A DNA stretch of 64,000 nucleotides from Thalassia testudinum (taxonomy: Eukaryota; Streptophyta; Magnoliopsida; Alismatales; Hydrocharitaceae). Below are positions 43,163 through 55,278 of the stretch, one piece after another. The translations under genes and the position numbers were made by a program. Below the pieces are notes generated by a model. The model saw only the letters and a list, made by a program, of their open reading frames with translations, was not told the origin of the DNA and made no database searches. The number at the start of each line of letters is the position of its first letter. Positions within the stretch are counted from its first letter, which is position 1. The stretch is from NCBI GenBank assembly GCA_037157565.1, contig JAZHRO010000026.1, positions 36,764,501 through 36,828,500 of the forward strand. The letters are read 5' to 3'.

Positions 43163-45912
43163 TGATGAGAACCTCATCATGAGCCATAACTAGCTCATTT
43201 TGACCCAATACAAAGGATAAAAGCTCCTACATAACTCAAGGAAAGGCTTAACTCAGAGAATTCTGAGTTTAAGGAGAAAACAAGTCATAAGGGGTAAAAA
43301 TGCAATTTTACCAGTATAATCTGCATACAGGGTAATTCAGGGTCCAAACACAGGTCAAACAAATCGAATAAGAAGGAAAGTGGGATGATCTGATAAGGGC
43401 TACAGTAATTCCAAGGAACTAAATGATAATCTGTAACCCTAAAGCAAACCCACTTCAATTCACGAGGTTCGAGGCAAAGTAAAAATAGAATAAACCCTCT
43501 AAAATTCATAGAAAAATAATCTCTAGGGTTTAGAACCTTCAATTTGGCCTTCAGAACCCATTTTGACCGACATTGAGAACCATACCCAATTAATAACTTA
43601 ATTTGGGTTTTTGCGTAAATTGACTAGTCAAACAAGGTTTAATCTAGAAATAAAATTCACCATCAGATTCCTTAGGTCCTAATTAGTCATGTATAAAAAC
43701 TTGAGCCTAAGAAGAAACCTTCTTGACCAACTTTACACTTTGGTCCTCATATATTTACTTTTTGGCCCTCAACTTTTGAACCCTCGCATTTCTGCCCCTA
43801 ACTCTCCTTCGTTCTTTGCATACAGGTCCCTCCTGCCAAAACCTGACCAGCACCAAGCTCCGGCGACCTTGCGCGGAGCATGGCGCCGCGCAGGGTAAGG
43901 GGGAGGGTCTGGCAAGACAACCGGGGGCGCCCTGCGTCGTCAGCCGTCGCAGGAACACCCCCCTGGTCGCTGCAACCCACCATACTGGCCGTGCGAACGC
44001 ACGGACGGTATGGGTTTCCATCTCCGGCGTCCTCCGGCGAGGGAGACACGTCATCTCCCTCCGCCTTCCTCTCTGATTCGGCCTCTATAAATACCCCCGT
44101 CGCTCCGCCGTTCTGAGCAGCTCGGTCCTGACGGAGAAAGACCCCCACTTCCTCTCTTCCCACTCCGACAGGAAGCCCTCCAGCTCCGGCGGCCTCCCCT
44201 CTTCCTCCTCGTCGCTCTGCCGCACTACCAGCTGCAGGGTTGCCCTCCCTCGCTCTTCCCGCGCCACGCCGCACCCAGCTGGCGCCTCTCCGGCCCTCTC
44301 CTCGCCGCCGCCCCTTCCCCCGGGCATCTTCTTCTCCGGCGACAGTCGATACGACTGTCGCCCGCTCCGGCCCCTCCTCGTCCTGCTAAGTAGGTAGAAC
44401 TCCTCCTCTTTCTCCCCTCTTCCTTTTCCTCATTTTACATCTTTACTGTTACCCCGATCCGACCAATCGCCCTCACCTTCTCCATCTCCGGCCCCTACTC
44501 CGGCGACCCGCTCCCATCACTCCAGCAACCCACACGGCTCGCCGACCACCGCAGAACCTCCGCCTCCTCACCCTGATCAACCTCCGCCCTTCCACTTCCC
44601 CCAAATCACCCTCTGCAACTCCACCGAACAAACCCATCTCCCGACCCACAGTCCGACCTAGGGTAGCTCTTAGGCTCCGCCCCGCCGCCTGCACACCCCC
44701 CGACCACCTTCGCCGTGCCACGGCGAAGGTCCTCCGCGTTTCTGATTGGGCCGAGAGGCCGTTTCTCTGTGGGCAGGTACCTGCGCTCGTTGCCGCCATT
44801 GTTGAAGCGAAGCAGCTTCGACCTGCTGTCCCAGGTGCGCCGCGCCCAGGTCACGCTCCCAGGCTGTGCGGGGGCATTTCGGCAAAGCGTTAGGCTGCAG
44901 TTGAGGCGAATCCCTCGCGCGAAGGCCTCGCGTAAAGCTACGATTACCAGCTGCTTCCTCCGCGCAGGCGCGAAATTGGGGTGGGACATTTAGTCCCACC
45001 TCGGAAGGCTCTGAAGGAGCGCAGCGGTATAAAGAGAAAAAGTGCTGGAGGCTTATTGCCTCAGCACTCAGGGTGAGGTCCCCTTCACCCGCCTGGTTGC
45101 CCGGTCTCGTCCGCGCTCACGCCCAGCGGACCTGGCCCGACCCGACTTAGACTGACCTGCACTCCTTGCCCAACACGCACGCCGGTGGGCCTGGACCCGG
45201 GCGCGACCCGTACCCGGCAGCTCTGGGAGAGCTTTCCTAAGAGTGGCTTCTGTGAGAGAGAGACGCGGGGGAGGGTAGAGTTAGGTTTTGCCCCTCTGAT
45301 CAAGCTGTGTAAGTGTGCAGGCACAGGTGAAGAAGAACCGTGGAAGAAGACGAAGGCTGAAGGAAGGAGGAGCACCGAGCGGCACTGTAGCAGCGGCGGT
45401 TTAAGTCGTCTGATTGGAAAATCAGACGACGTCCTGAAGGCAAAGAAGGAGAAGGAAGGCGAGGCAGAGGAGGAACACAGAGGCCAAGTGAAGACTCTGC
45501 AGAAGAAGAAGAGCATGAGAAGAAGATCTGAAGAAAGGAAAAGAAGAAAGAAAGAAGAAGAAGAAGAACAGGACCGCTCTGCAGAAGAAAAAGGAAGAGA
45601 CGAGCAGAAACAGCTGAAAGAAGAAGAAGAACATCACCACTGCAGATAAAGAAGAAGAACAAAGGAAGAGAGCAGAAGATCTGAGAAGGAAGAAGAGGAG
45701 AAGCAAAGAGAAAAGAAGAAAAGCCAACAAATTCTCTCTCTCTCTTTCTTTATTTTTGTAAAAGAAACTTGTACCCCTAGAATACAACTTGCTCCCTGAG
45801 TTCGACATCGGGAACTCTTTATTTCCGAGTAACAAATTGTATTAAACTGGTAATCACCTCTCTATACTATACTACGACGAAATAATAAAACTATAGAGGA
45901 AGGTCGCCTCCA
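43163..45912 (+). repeat. 3' LTR of Athila-like element
   Basis: Differs from the 5' LTR by scattered point changes and a few short indels (for example the CTCGTCCGCGCT region and a GAGGCCAAG stretch near 45480). Contains TATAAATA at 44086-44093, the USE-like module at 44992-45067 and the AGACGAC hairpin at 45405-45430. Ends TCGCCTCCA before CCCAA. Confidence 0.92.
44992..45067 (+). promoter_or_regulatory. USE-like box, TATA-like box and hairpin in LTR
   Basis: AGTCCCACCTCG at 44992-45003, then 24 bp, then TATAAAG at 45028-45034, and the hairpin at 45042-45067. Here the stem can extend by one more pair (AGTGCT/AGCACT). Confidence 0.5.
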
Positions 45913-45917
45913 CCCAA

Positions 45918-46850
45918 CCTTAGATCTATCTTGGAGAACACTGTGGGGTCTAGCAACTGGTCGAAGAGGTTGTCAATCCTCGGTAGCGGATACTTGTTCT
46001 TGATGGTGACTCTATTCAGCTGTCGGAAGTCAGCACAAAGTCGCAGGGTACCGTCCTTATTTTTCACAAACAGTAAGGGCTCCTCAAGGGGGAGCACTAG
46101 GCCTCACAAAGCCCTTCTCCAACAGGCCCTGTAGCTGTGACTTGTGCTCTCGTAACTCAAGCAGTGCCATATGGCATGGCACAGTAGAAATGGGGCAGGT
46201 CCCCTGTACCAATGAGATCTCAAACTTGATCTCACACTCAGGCGGTAGTCCTAGCAGCTCCTCTGGAAAAACATCGGGGTACTCGCAAACCATCGGGATA
46301 CTCTGAAAGTCAACCATGAGGCTAGGTTCTGCCACTACGCAGGCCAAAAAATCCCTCACACCCCTGGCTCAAAAGCTTCGCTGGCCGAAGCACAGAGATG
46401 CACCTGAAACCTTCATCCACCGGCTGTCCGTGAAACTCAAAGGGAGGCAACTCCGGTAAGGAGAAGATGATCTTCCTCCCGAAACAGTCCACCAGGGCGT
46501 GATAGGCGGACAGCCAGTCCATCCCTAGGATCATGCCAAAGTCCTCCATCTGAAGCCCTATTAGGTTAGCGGGGAGGCTGTGTCCCCTTATACTGACCTC
46601 GCAGTTCATGTAGACCTCCTCGGCTACAAACAACTAGCCACCTGGGCCTCTAATCACAAACGGATCCTCTAACAGTACACTGCCCTGCCTCAAACTGACG
46701 GCAAAACTCGTAGCGATGAAGAAGTGTGTGGCGCCAGAATAAAAAAGTGCGTACACTAAGCTGCCAGAAATAGTAACCATACCTGCCACCACTGAACCCA
46801 AAGCCCTAGCGTCTCTATGTGTCAGGGTATTGATACGCCCCTCAACCCTC
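45918..46850 (-). pseudogene. protease and reverse transcriptase N-terminus (Tekay, segment 1b)
   Basis: On the minus strand this carries the C-terminal half of the aspartic protease (FVAEEVYMNCEVS, GMILGMDWLSAYHALVDCFG), the linker EYPDVFPEELLGLPPE, and the reverse transcriptase start ([48 protein letters not shown]). These blocks appear in different frames, so frameshifts and stops separate them. The protease active-site region upstream (46650-46760) is degraded. The piece ends at the CCCAA duplication and continues in segment 2 beyond the inserted Athila-like element. Confidence 0.88.
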
Positions 46851-46859
46851 GGTGCAGAC

Positions 46860-48139
46860 GAAGCAGCTACACTCTGGGTCGGGCGAGTAGTAGTTGACCA
46901 GTACCCTCCTCGTGACTACTGCCCTCCCCCACGCTCCTGGAGACCACAACCACCAGCTCGGCTTCCAGCGCTCAGTGCGGGGAGCATCTGCTGTGCTCCA
47001 ACCCAAGATGGGCAATTCCTCCTGATGTGGCCTGGTTGGCCACACTGGTAGCAGAAGGGTACTTGACCTCCTCCCTTCGTAGGTCCCTACTGACAGCTGG
47101 GCGAGGGTCCGGTGCTGGCAACTGGCCCCTGTCTGGGGCCTCAAAGGCTAATGATGGCCCCGCAAAACGAGATGGCTCTCCTGCAGGCATCGTGTGCCTC
47201 CTCTTCTGACATCCCTGAGAGTACTCTGGCTGGTAGGGCCTCTTCCGTCCGCTGTCAGTATCTCGCGCGACCGGGTTGGTCTCCTCATAAGTCATGGCTG
47301 CCTCAACCACATGAGAGAAAGTGGGCAGCTTCAAGAGTTTGAAATACCCCCGAATAGCAGGTTAGAGCCCCTCAGTAAACCTCCACAGGCACTCTTCCTC
47401 AATAGACACAGCTGTCAGGGCAAAACATGACAGCTCCAGAAAACGTGTGGTATGTGCTAACCGTCACTGTCCCCTGGCGGAGAGTGTGGAACTCCCGCCT
47501 CCTCTGGTCCTACCAGGTCTGCGGAAAGTACTGCTCGCAGAAGAGAGTCACGAACTGGTCCCATGTCAGCTCTCTCCCCTCTTGGCCTCTGACTGCCCTC
47601 CACCACCTGTGTGCTGCGCTCTCTAGCTGGTACGTTGCAAAGGCCACGCGGCACTCTGCGGGAGGGAGAAGGGTGTCGAACACCTTCTCTATCTGCTTCA
47701 GGCAGTCCTCTGCCTCAGACGGGTCGTCATCCCCCTTGAATGATGGGGGCTTCAACTTTCGAAACTGTCCAAAAAGCTTACGGTGTAGCTGCAATGGGGG
47801 AACAGGCACGCCTCTAGGCAAGGAGGGCTCGAGCTCGGAAGTGTCAAAGTGTGGTGGGGGTGATGGAGGACCACCCCCTCCCCTTCCTGCTCGTCCAGCG
47901 CCACGACAGTCTCTCTATCCCACTGAGGACTCCCCCTCCATGTCCTCATGGAGAGGTGCCTATAAAGGTTGGAGGAGCTCCTCTCGCACGATATCTCTGA
48001 TCAGCTGGGCGAGATCCTATGCCTGAACGCCCAAGAGGAGAGGTGGGTCAACTGGTACCTCAGGTCCGACACGTCCGCCACTCCGACCTCGTCCACAGCC
48101 ATGACCACGGCCTACCTCGGGAACTCCTCGACGAGGCAT
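46860..48139 (-). pseudogene. gag (Tekay, segment 1a)
   Basis: The start ATG at 48139 follows TCTCCTTGAAGGAG, the same context as in the plus-strand element, and gives MPRRGVPEVGRGHGCGRGR before an early TAG. A retrotransposon gag core is readable at 47821-47510 (KLKPPSFKGDDDPSEAEDCL, FATYQLESAAHRWWRAVRGQ, QFVTLFCEQYFPQTW). The CCHC zinc knuckle CYQCGQPGHIRRNC lies at about 47014-47054. Several frame changes and stops intervene, including CAG to TAG close to the knuckle. The core is complete here, unlike the plus-strand copy, where it is deleted. Confidence 0.85.
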
Positions 48140-48309
48140 CTCCTTCAAGGAGACGCAAGAGATAGTACAAGAGTGTCAACGATATCGAATTACATTGAAA
48201 AAAAGACTTGGAAACGATTATCAAAGCGATATGTTGTGGTGGCTACCCTAGTTATATGCATGTGAGTGGTTATTCTCAAGCCAATTAGTTTATTTCTCAG
48301 GACGACCTT

Positions 48310-48321
48310 GCTCTGATACCA
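48310..48321 (-). other. Primer binding site (initiator tRNA-Met type)
   Basis: Minus-strand TGGTATCAGAGC, followed by AAGGTCGTC, seven bases inside the 5' LTR. It is identical to the plus-strand element's site. Confidence 0.85.
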
Positions 48322-48327
48322 TCTTGT

Positions 48328-51044
48328 TGTGACCCAATTCCCGGATCTCTACAGGACTTGAGACCGGCTCGCCTCGACTAATCCCAAGACCTAGTCATCT
48401 AATAAGAAATAACCAAAAGCAAGAAAATAAACCACATTCACACATGCAATATAACTAAGCAGAAGAAAAGAGCGAAGCAGTAAAGAAAGTATAACAATTG
48501 TCTCAAAATATAGTACATGCCACCACAACAACAACAGAAAACATAAAGGAAACAGAAAGTCATAGGAACAGTAAATTATGTGTCCATTACTCACTACAAT
48601 AGTAGGAAAGAGAAAGAGCTGAAAAATGACTATGGCTGAGCTCGACTGGGCCCAACACCCTCTACAGCCGGAAACTCGGGTTGCTCAACTCCTGGTCCTA
48701 AACAGGGTTACGAAAAGACAGAGTCAGCGAACACTGAGTAGAATGGTGTTTACATTATTTAAGTGCAAGTACAGTAAAAACAACAACAGGTTTATTTCTC
48801 ATTTATATTTATCTCATTTATGTGTTTCTGGTTCATCTATTTCTCAAAGTATCCAAGCATTTCTTGATCTTGCATGTTCCTCGTGGGAACGATCTTGATT
48901 GCAATCTTTTCCGTGGAGTAGAAGGTACACATGGTGCTCTCCTGGCCGAGAGAGTCCCCCGTGGTAGTCCTACACCCAGTCAACCACCCCGAGGTCACTG
49001 TCAAGACGTAGCGGGATTACGGCACGCATGATAAGCACATGGGTAACTACCCCGCACTGACACGTAGTCAGTCATTTCCGCTAGCGGGTACGCCCAAAGT
49101 ATATCACGAAACAGTATAAGGCCTTGCCCTATTAGAATAGGGGTCTCGCCCCTCAGAACCAAACAGGGGTCTCGCCCCTCCACAATCCGCATACCCTCGT
49201 CTGACTACCCCGATTTGCCCAAAGGGCTTAACAAAGACGATGTAGGGTGGCTAGCTGAACCTCGGGTCCCGTGGGGTGGCTAGCTCCCTCCCTACACTAG
49301 TAGCACGCCTCGGTACCACGTACACAAGGGTCAATAGGAGTTAATATAGAGTGGCCAATCCTAACCCCGGGTCTCAACCCAAGAGAGGCTAGCTCCGCTC
49401 TACACTAAAACGGGATAGTTGCTCTCTTTGGTACCGCATACACAAGGGCCAGCACACTTCCTGTCTACATTCCAGATTTCCTTTCATCCATAGGAGTTCT
49501 ACTCCTAATTTCCCGTAGGGTTCATGCTCATATTCATCACACTTATCCAGGTCCAGATCTCATGTTTCATAACCCGTTCCTCATCCATATATAGGCATCT
49601 TGTGTTTTCATAATTCAGTTCTCAATAACATACAACTTGTGGTTTCACAGTCAATTTCTCAATTACATACAGGCAGCTCGTATTTTAACATGCATCTCGT
49701 AATTATATTAAAGGCATTTACTAGCAGTTTATCTTAACCATGCATTCAAGTAAATAGTACAATTCAAACAGGCTCATTCATTTCTACTCTATGGTTCATT
49801 CCACATCCTAAAGTTCCATCCGACTATTCCAACCAAGTATATTCTTTTTTAAATATTAACAACTGAGTTAAACCACTCTATTGGGTATTACGGGAGGAAT
49901 AGGGGCCTGTGCCGCAGATCTCATCATCTCCGCAGGCCCCGAACATGCCACCGGTTGGTAACCTGTACCAGCGACCAATATACATTAGACGAGCTCAAAA
50001 CAGTAGGTACACAACATGAACACGTAGAGGAACTCGAGTGGAAAACAACGGTACTTCATTTGAAGAAATCTGATTTTGTTTGGGCCTTAAAGAAGCCAAA
50101 AAGGTTGTTACTGATCAAAATCAAACATCTGGGACTAATTCCATACGTCTTAAAAGACGTCAAAACTCACCTTACCCTTCTTGCGGCTGATTCAGATGTT
50201 CAGACTCCCTTTGCGACCATCTGGGGGCAGTTCCAAACATCGGACAAGGTCTCCGATCGTTTAAAAGCACCTCCGGACGTCTAGCGACGTGATCAAATGT
50301 CCAAAAGTACTTGGGAAAGCGCACTGCGCACCTTCCCAAAGCCTACACCTCTGTACGAGCACCCGCAAACGCAATGGTCAGCCGACATCCCCTACGCTAT
50401 GATTTGCATGGCATAGGAAGATACATTCCTCGCGATATGGCGCTTTCAGATGTCCGGCCTCAGCTCCGGACGTCTTGGTGCCTCGCCAGTCGTTTGGACT
50501 TCACTTCAGACATTTGATACTAGAAAAATTCTAGTACTAGAACCTCCTCGCAACTCGCCCCTCTCGCACCTTCGCCCACAGCGGTAGCTCAAGCAGCTGT
50601 AGGAGCTTGAGCAACTCCTCACCAGCATCCTCCTCTCTCCCACGAGCTCCTCCTTGAGCTCCACCAAGCTCCCGCGATCGTCTTCCTCCTCCCCCGCTCT
50701 CACTCCCTCGCACTCTCTCACTCTCGCTCCTCCCTGCTCTCCCCTCGGCGGTGGCTCTCCTTCTTTGCTGCAGCTGCAGCAGAGATGGAGGGGAATGTGG
50801 TTGTAGCAGGAGAAAGTGGAGGTGGCGGTGGCTGTAGTGGTGTGAGGAGGAGAGGAGAGAAGGGAGGGGGTTTATATAGAGGGGTTTTAGGGTTCGGGTG
50901 AGAGGGGAAGGAGAGAGAGAGCGGCCGCTGCGCGCCACCCGCGTGTAAAGCGTAAAACACAGTACGAAAATTTCACTTTCAGACGTCCGGACACGTGTCC
51001 AGAAGTCTTACTGAAACTCTAGATGTCTTAACCGGCTAAATACA
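48328..51044 (-). repeat. 5' LTR of minus-strand Tekay element
   Basis: Plus-strand text begins TGTGACCCAATTCCCGG and ends GGCTAAATACA, then the target copy ATCTG. AGACGTC-like arrays lie at 50115-50530 and 50975-51030, many decayed at CpG. Confidence 0.9.
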
Positions 51045-51049
51045 ATCTG

Positions 51050-54000
51050 AAATATCAAAGCTACAGCCAAAATCCAACGAGTGGCAGGACTAAAACCAAT
51101 TATCCAAGTAATTTTTTTATTCCTAGATTTATTTTTTATATACAACTTTTAGCACGAAACTTGGATTTTCATGAAATAGACGTCATTGAAAAACTTGCGA
51201 CGAGGAAAATTTAATGATGATAATTTCTCCATATTTCAGACACATTTTTTGAGGATAGCCCTATTTTACAAAATTGTAATTTTTTCAATTTTCAAAATAC
51301 ACAAATCCGATTCACGCTCGAAAAATGCCAATAGATTCGTCTCAATGTGCTAACCTTAGAAATTAGGTTTGGGTCTTTAATTTTATTTCTTTCTTTGTAG
51401 TAGTGGATAGTAAATTCGTGCACTCTTGTTATTAGTGAAAAAAATTAGTTTCTTTGGTGCAATCTATTTATATGTTTCTTTGCATGTAGTAATTGCTAGT
51501 GTGATTTTTATTACCACTTTTATATTAAAATGATAAAAGATATGAAAAAGCATAAAAAGACCTAGTTAAAATTTCTATTTGTTTCAAGAGTTTAAAAATT
51601 TTGTAAATAGTCATGTTTTCTTGTATAATGGCATATTTGAAAGAGACCCATTAAAAATCCACAATATCATTAGTTTCCTCGACGTGAAGCATTAATAAAT
51701 TAGTCATGGTCATGACAATTTATGACCATTTGCAAAGACAAGGGATCCACAGTGGCAGGGTTATGTTTGTAAGAATACTTTCCTTCAAGAAGGGATTAGT
51801 GTGACCTGCACATAGAATAGGTCACTTTGTTTCTCAAAAAAGATGCTTGTACATTCATTGCCTTGAAAATTGTTCCTAATCTCTCGATTAGGTACATTTG
51901 AAGGAACAATAGGTATGTATCTACGTGCATGCTTAGTAGTAGTTGGTATGCATATAGTGTACATAAAAGGTCAAATCATGCAAAATGCAAGTTGAACTTG
52001 CAAGTCGAAAGGAGACCCCACTTCTCTCATCATATTTATGTGTGGAGGCCTTTATAAATATACAGTTTCAATGGAGGAAAGAGTCAAATCTTATTTGAGG
52101 CATTAGGATTGACAAGCTTCTTAATTTGAATGGTAAAGAGAATACGATTAAAATTGGACTTAACAAAAGTAACATTTAAAAAGTCACTTTTAACAAGAGA
52201 ACGTGTTTGACAATGAAAAAAGATCAGAAAGGGGAGGGCAAGTCCAAAAAAGAACTAAGATCCCAACTAGAGCTCTTTCAAATCTTCCAAACATAAACAA
52301 TGGAAGGACCCAACTAGCTAGAGTTCTTTCCAATCTTTCAAAGGTAAGCAACAAGAAGCCTATAAAATTCATAAATCAAAACATCTTTTCCAAAGATGAT
52401 GGATGTTTCCCGTAAGCCTTTTCTTTCCATTATACTTCACAACTATCATTTAAATCATAACACATTTGACCACTAAAAGATCAAGTTGCCAATAAACCCT
52501 TATATTGGCTAAGGATCAACCCACTAAAGATCAAATTGCCAGTAAACCCCTACATTGGCAAAGACAAAATATATATAGGGATAGCTATTTTCTAATCACT
52601 ATGCTTATTTAATGTCAAACGAGCGATAAATGAGATTCAATGAATTAAAGTTAGAAATTTTCTTTTTTTGGAAATAAGATGGAGGCTGTTTTTTTAAAAG
52701 AATTTACTATATCATACACACATCTAAATCATCAATTAATCCACTTTACAAAATAGATGGGATGGAACATCTCACCTTATTTGAGCATTCCATAATAGGT
52801 TTCACGTAACTTTAAAAACATTCTAGGGACAAACTATTTCTCACTTGTTAATTTCATCATAATTTTACAGAAATTTGTGCATAATTATTGTCATTTTCAA
52901 GTATATTGTAAATATGTTAATTTAAATATTTGTTTACGATTTATGCACAATAACGTTCTTTGTTATTTTTCCATTGCATAGGTGTGATGAAAAGTGAGAT
53001 TACAAGGCAAAGAAACCTAGATGATGGCCTTAAGGTAGAAGAGGAAATTATCCGAGGGCCTCCGTGCAAAAAGAAAGGAGAAAGATGAGAGAAATGAGAA
53101 GGAGAAAAATAGAATAAAAGAAAATAAAAACAAAAAAAAATACAAATTTGCATAACCACGTGGGGCTTCGACTCGAAAAGGGTGAGGAGTAGTGGGTCAT
53201 CAGGCGCAAGTCAACTCCCCTGGGGTAGTCAACCCATGTGAGATGGGGTGCAAGTGGGGCTTTCCCACGCATGAGCTCAACTGAACCTGCTCTCTGTGTA
53301 GGCGCTTTTTGGGTTGAGCAGTGAGGAAGGCTTCTAGATGCGCATAGGAGGATTGTAAGTGTGCCCACGTGGCCCTGGTCATGGGTTGAGGCTATTTGGG
53401 CTCTAGATGGGCTGTATTCGAAAAACAAAAATGTAAAAGCCCATATGGGCAGTTATAGTGGGCTATGCAAGAAAAAATAACTAAGCCCACTTAAAGCTCA
53501 TTTAGTCTCTTTTGGTAGCGTGGAGGTATTTTAAATCAATTTTTTTATCAAAAAATGCTATTCCTAATGGGATTCTAAGGAATTTGAAAGCCATTAGGAT
53601 TCCTATTTGCTTGGTAACTAAATTGCACTTATCCCAAATGAATTGGAAGACTTCTAGGCTTCTCAAGGGTCTATGAAAAGCCCTCATGACCCAAGGGGAT
53701 GCCACATTCTACCTAGTAATCCATCCCTCTACATTGTCTCTGGGCTTCCTCCAGCGGGGCAACCTCGAGCAAATGCCAATGCATGTTCTCTGTCTCCATC
53801 TTCTCCACCTGTCTTCTCCGTCACTTCGTTCCTCCACCCTCTCTTTCCCTTGGCTACTTAGTTTTTGTTCTAGTATTTTGTTTCTTAATTTTAATAATTT
53901 GGTTAGTTGTGACTCTTCATTTTAGTTCATCGATAAAGATCTTCTATTCAATTGTTCTTTTATTTTTTAGTTCTTTGCATGTTTATTCCGTAATTGGTAT

Positions 54001-54650
54001 TTAATTTGTCTATTTGCATTTTTGTTTTCATTTAGTCATTACATTTTCTTTTCAAAATTTATTTTGTTATTTATGTTTATTAAAAAATCCACAAAAAAAA
54101 TCTTACATGTTAGTTTTAATCTCTATCCAAAATTTGCTTGCAAATTATTTATAGAAAAAAATTTATTAGCACTCGAGTCCTTAGGTTGTTACATATTAGT
54201 CCTTCCAATTTATTTTAGAATTTATTGCATGACTTCGACAATTTGTTTTTTCATGAAAATTAGTAGGATGTTTATTTAAATAGTTCCTTACTTCCAATAA
54301 TTTTTTTTGAATTCTTAGATTTATTCACAATTATTTCTTCTTAAATTGCATTTCGATCCCTATTCTACTCACTGGTCCTTATCTTTAGGTTTCATTATCT
54401 TCTCTTATTTTAAAAATATCAAAAAAATCTAAAAATTTAAAGATACCAAAAACAATTTTGGTTTACTTTAGCAATTAATGATTTGGACGATTTGTCTCCC
54501 AATGGTTGGACTTGAATTCACATTATACTCAATTCTATTTACTTTTAATTCAAAAATTATAAAGGATTGTAATTTCTTGTTACGAAGATGACTTCATTCT
54601 TTGTGAATTGCCGCGATCACTCGTACTATGATCTGAAACTCAAAAAGGAG
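51050..54650. other. AT-rich DNA, nothing recognised
   Basis: Predominantly AT-rich with T- and A-tracts. The longest frames (for example 53048-53428 minus) have no recognisable domain and overlap low-complexity DNA. No target duplications or terminal repeats were spotted. Confidence 0.4.
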
Positions 54651-54654
54651 AAAA

Positions 54655-55210
54655 ATACAATTATTTTCATTATACACAACAAGTTACATGTATAGAGTAC
54701 ATTTGCCACTTATAGTATACAAATATAACACTTGTAATAGACATGTGTATCGCATGTAATATTTAAGCATCACACTTATAATAAGTTCACAATATAATAA
54801 CTTCTAATGCATCACATGTAGTTGTAATATAAATGAACTACACATCTAATGAGAACACAATCACTTATAATGAGAACACATATAACTTGTGATAATTGAA
54901 TAACACCTGTAACAACACATATAATTTGCGATAAGTGAATATGATACTTGTAACAACCACATACAATTTGTAATAAAAATGTATTATGACATAGCTAGGT
55001 ACTTTCTGCTTGTAGCAACTTGAGTCATCACTTCTAATTGTGATGTTGACACTTAAAAGATAAGATAGCCCTTGTAATAAGTATGAGTAACTGTCAAGAA
55101 CACGTAACAAAGTCTTTTTTGTTCTTGTACCTAACAAGTAGCAATTCTGATACGTGCAAGGATTACTTGTACGAACTACTTCACTTGTAACCAATGTAGA
55201 GATCACATAT
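54655..55210. repeat. Degenerate ACTTGTAAT/ATAACA word array
   Basis: Words such as ACTTGTAAT, CACTTATAAT, ACATATAATTTG and TTGTAACAAC recur about every 15-30 bp without a fixed unit. Confidence 0.6.
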
Positions 55211-55278
55211 AAGCATATGAATTAAATAAAAATGATCATGCAAGGATGGGCATTCCAATTGGATAGAAGGTTATTTTC

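Larger units (their letters stand above)
35866..45912 (+). mobile_element. Complete Athila/Tat-like LTR element, non-autonomous
   Basis: LTRs at 35866-38624 and 43163-45912 are nearly identical. The element is flanked by CCCAA at 35861-35865 and 45913-45917 (perfect). The primer site TGGCGCCGTTGCCGGGG (38630-38646), of the type used by Athila/Tat elements, stands six bases inside the 5' LTR. The polypurine tract GGCATGGGGGTA precedes the 3' LTR. The 4.5-kb interior has no recognisable gag, protease, reverse transcriptase or integrase and only one long ORF (39744-41615). It must therefore have moved using proteins of another element. The perfect duplication and similar LTRs make it the youngest insertion in the nest. 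Confidence 0.93.
23251..51044 (-). mobile_element. Tekay-type chromovirus, minus strand, with four nested insertions
   Basis: The outermost element of the nest. It is bounded by the perfect 5-bp duplication ATCTG (23246-23250 and 51045-51049) and has LTRs at 23251-28244 (interrupted) and 48328-51044. The primer site complementary to initiator tRNA-Met is at 48310-48321. Removing the four insertions leaves about 10.4 kb, a normal size for this clade. Gene order on the minus strand is gag, protease, reverse transcriptase, RNase H, integrase and chromodomain. All parts carry stops or frameshifts, so it is dead. The LTRs differ by many substitutions and indels, so this insertion is older than those within it. 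Confidence 0.92.

Noticed and set aside
47427..48026. 199-codon plus-strand frame
   Set aside because: Antisense to the gag region of the minus-strand Tekay element.
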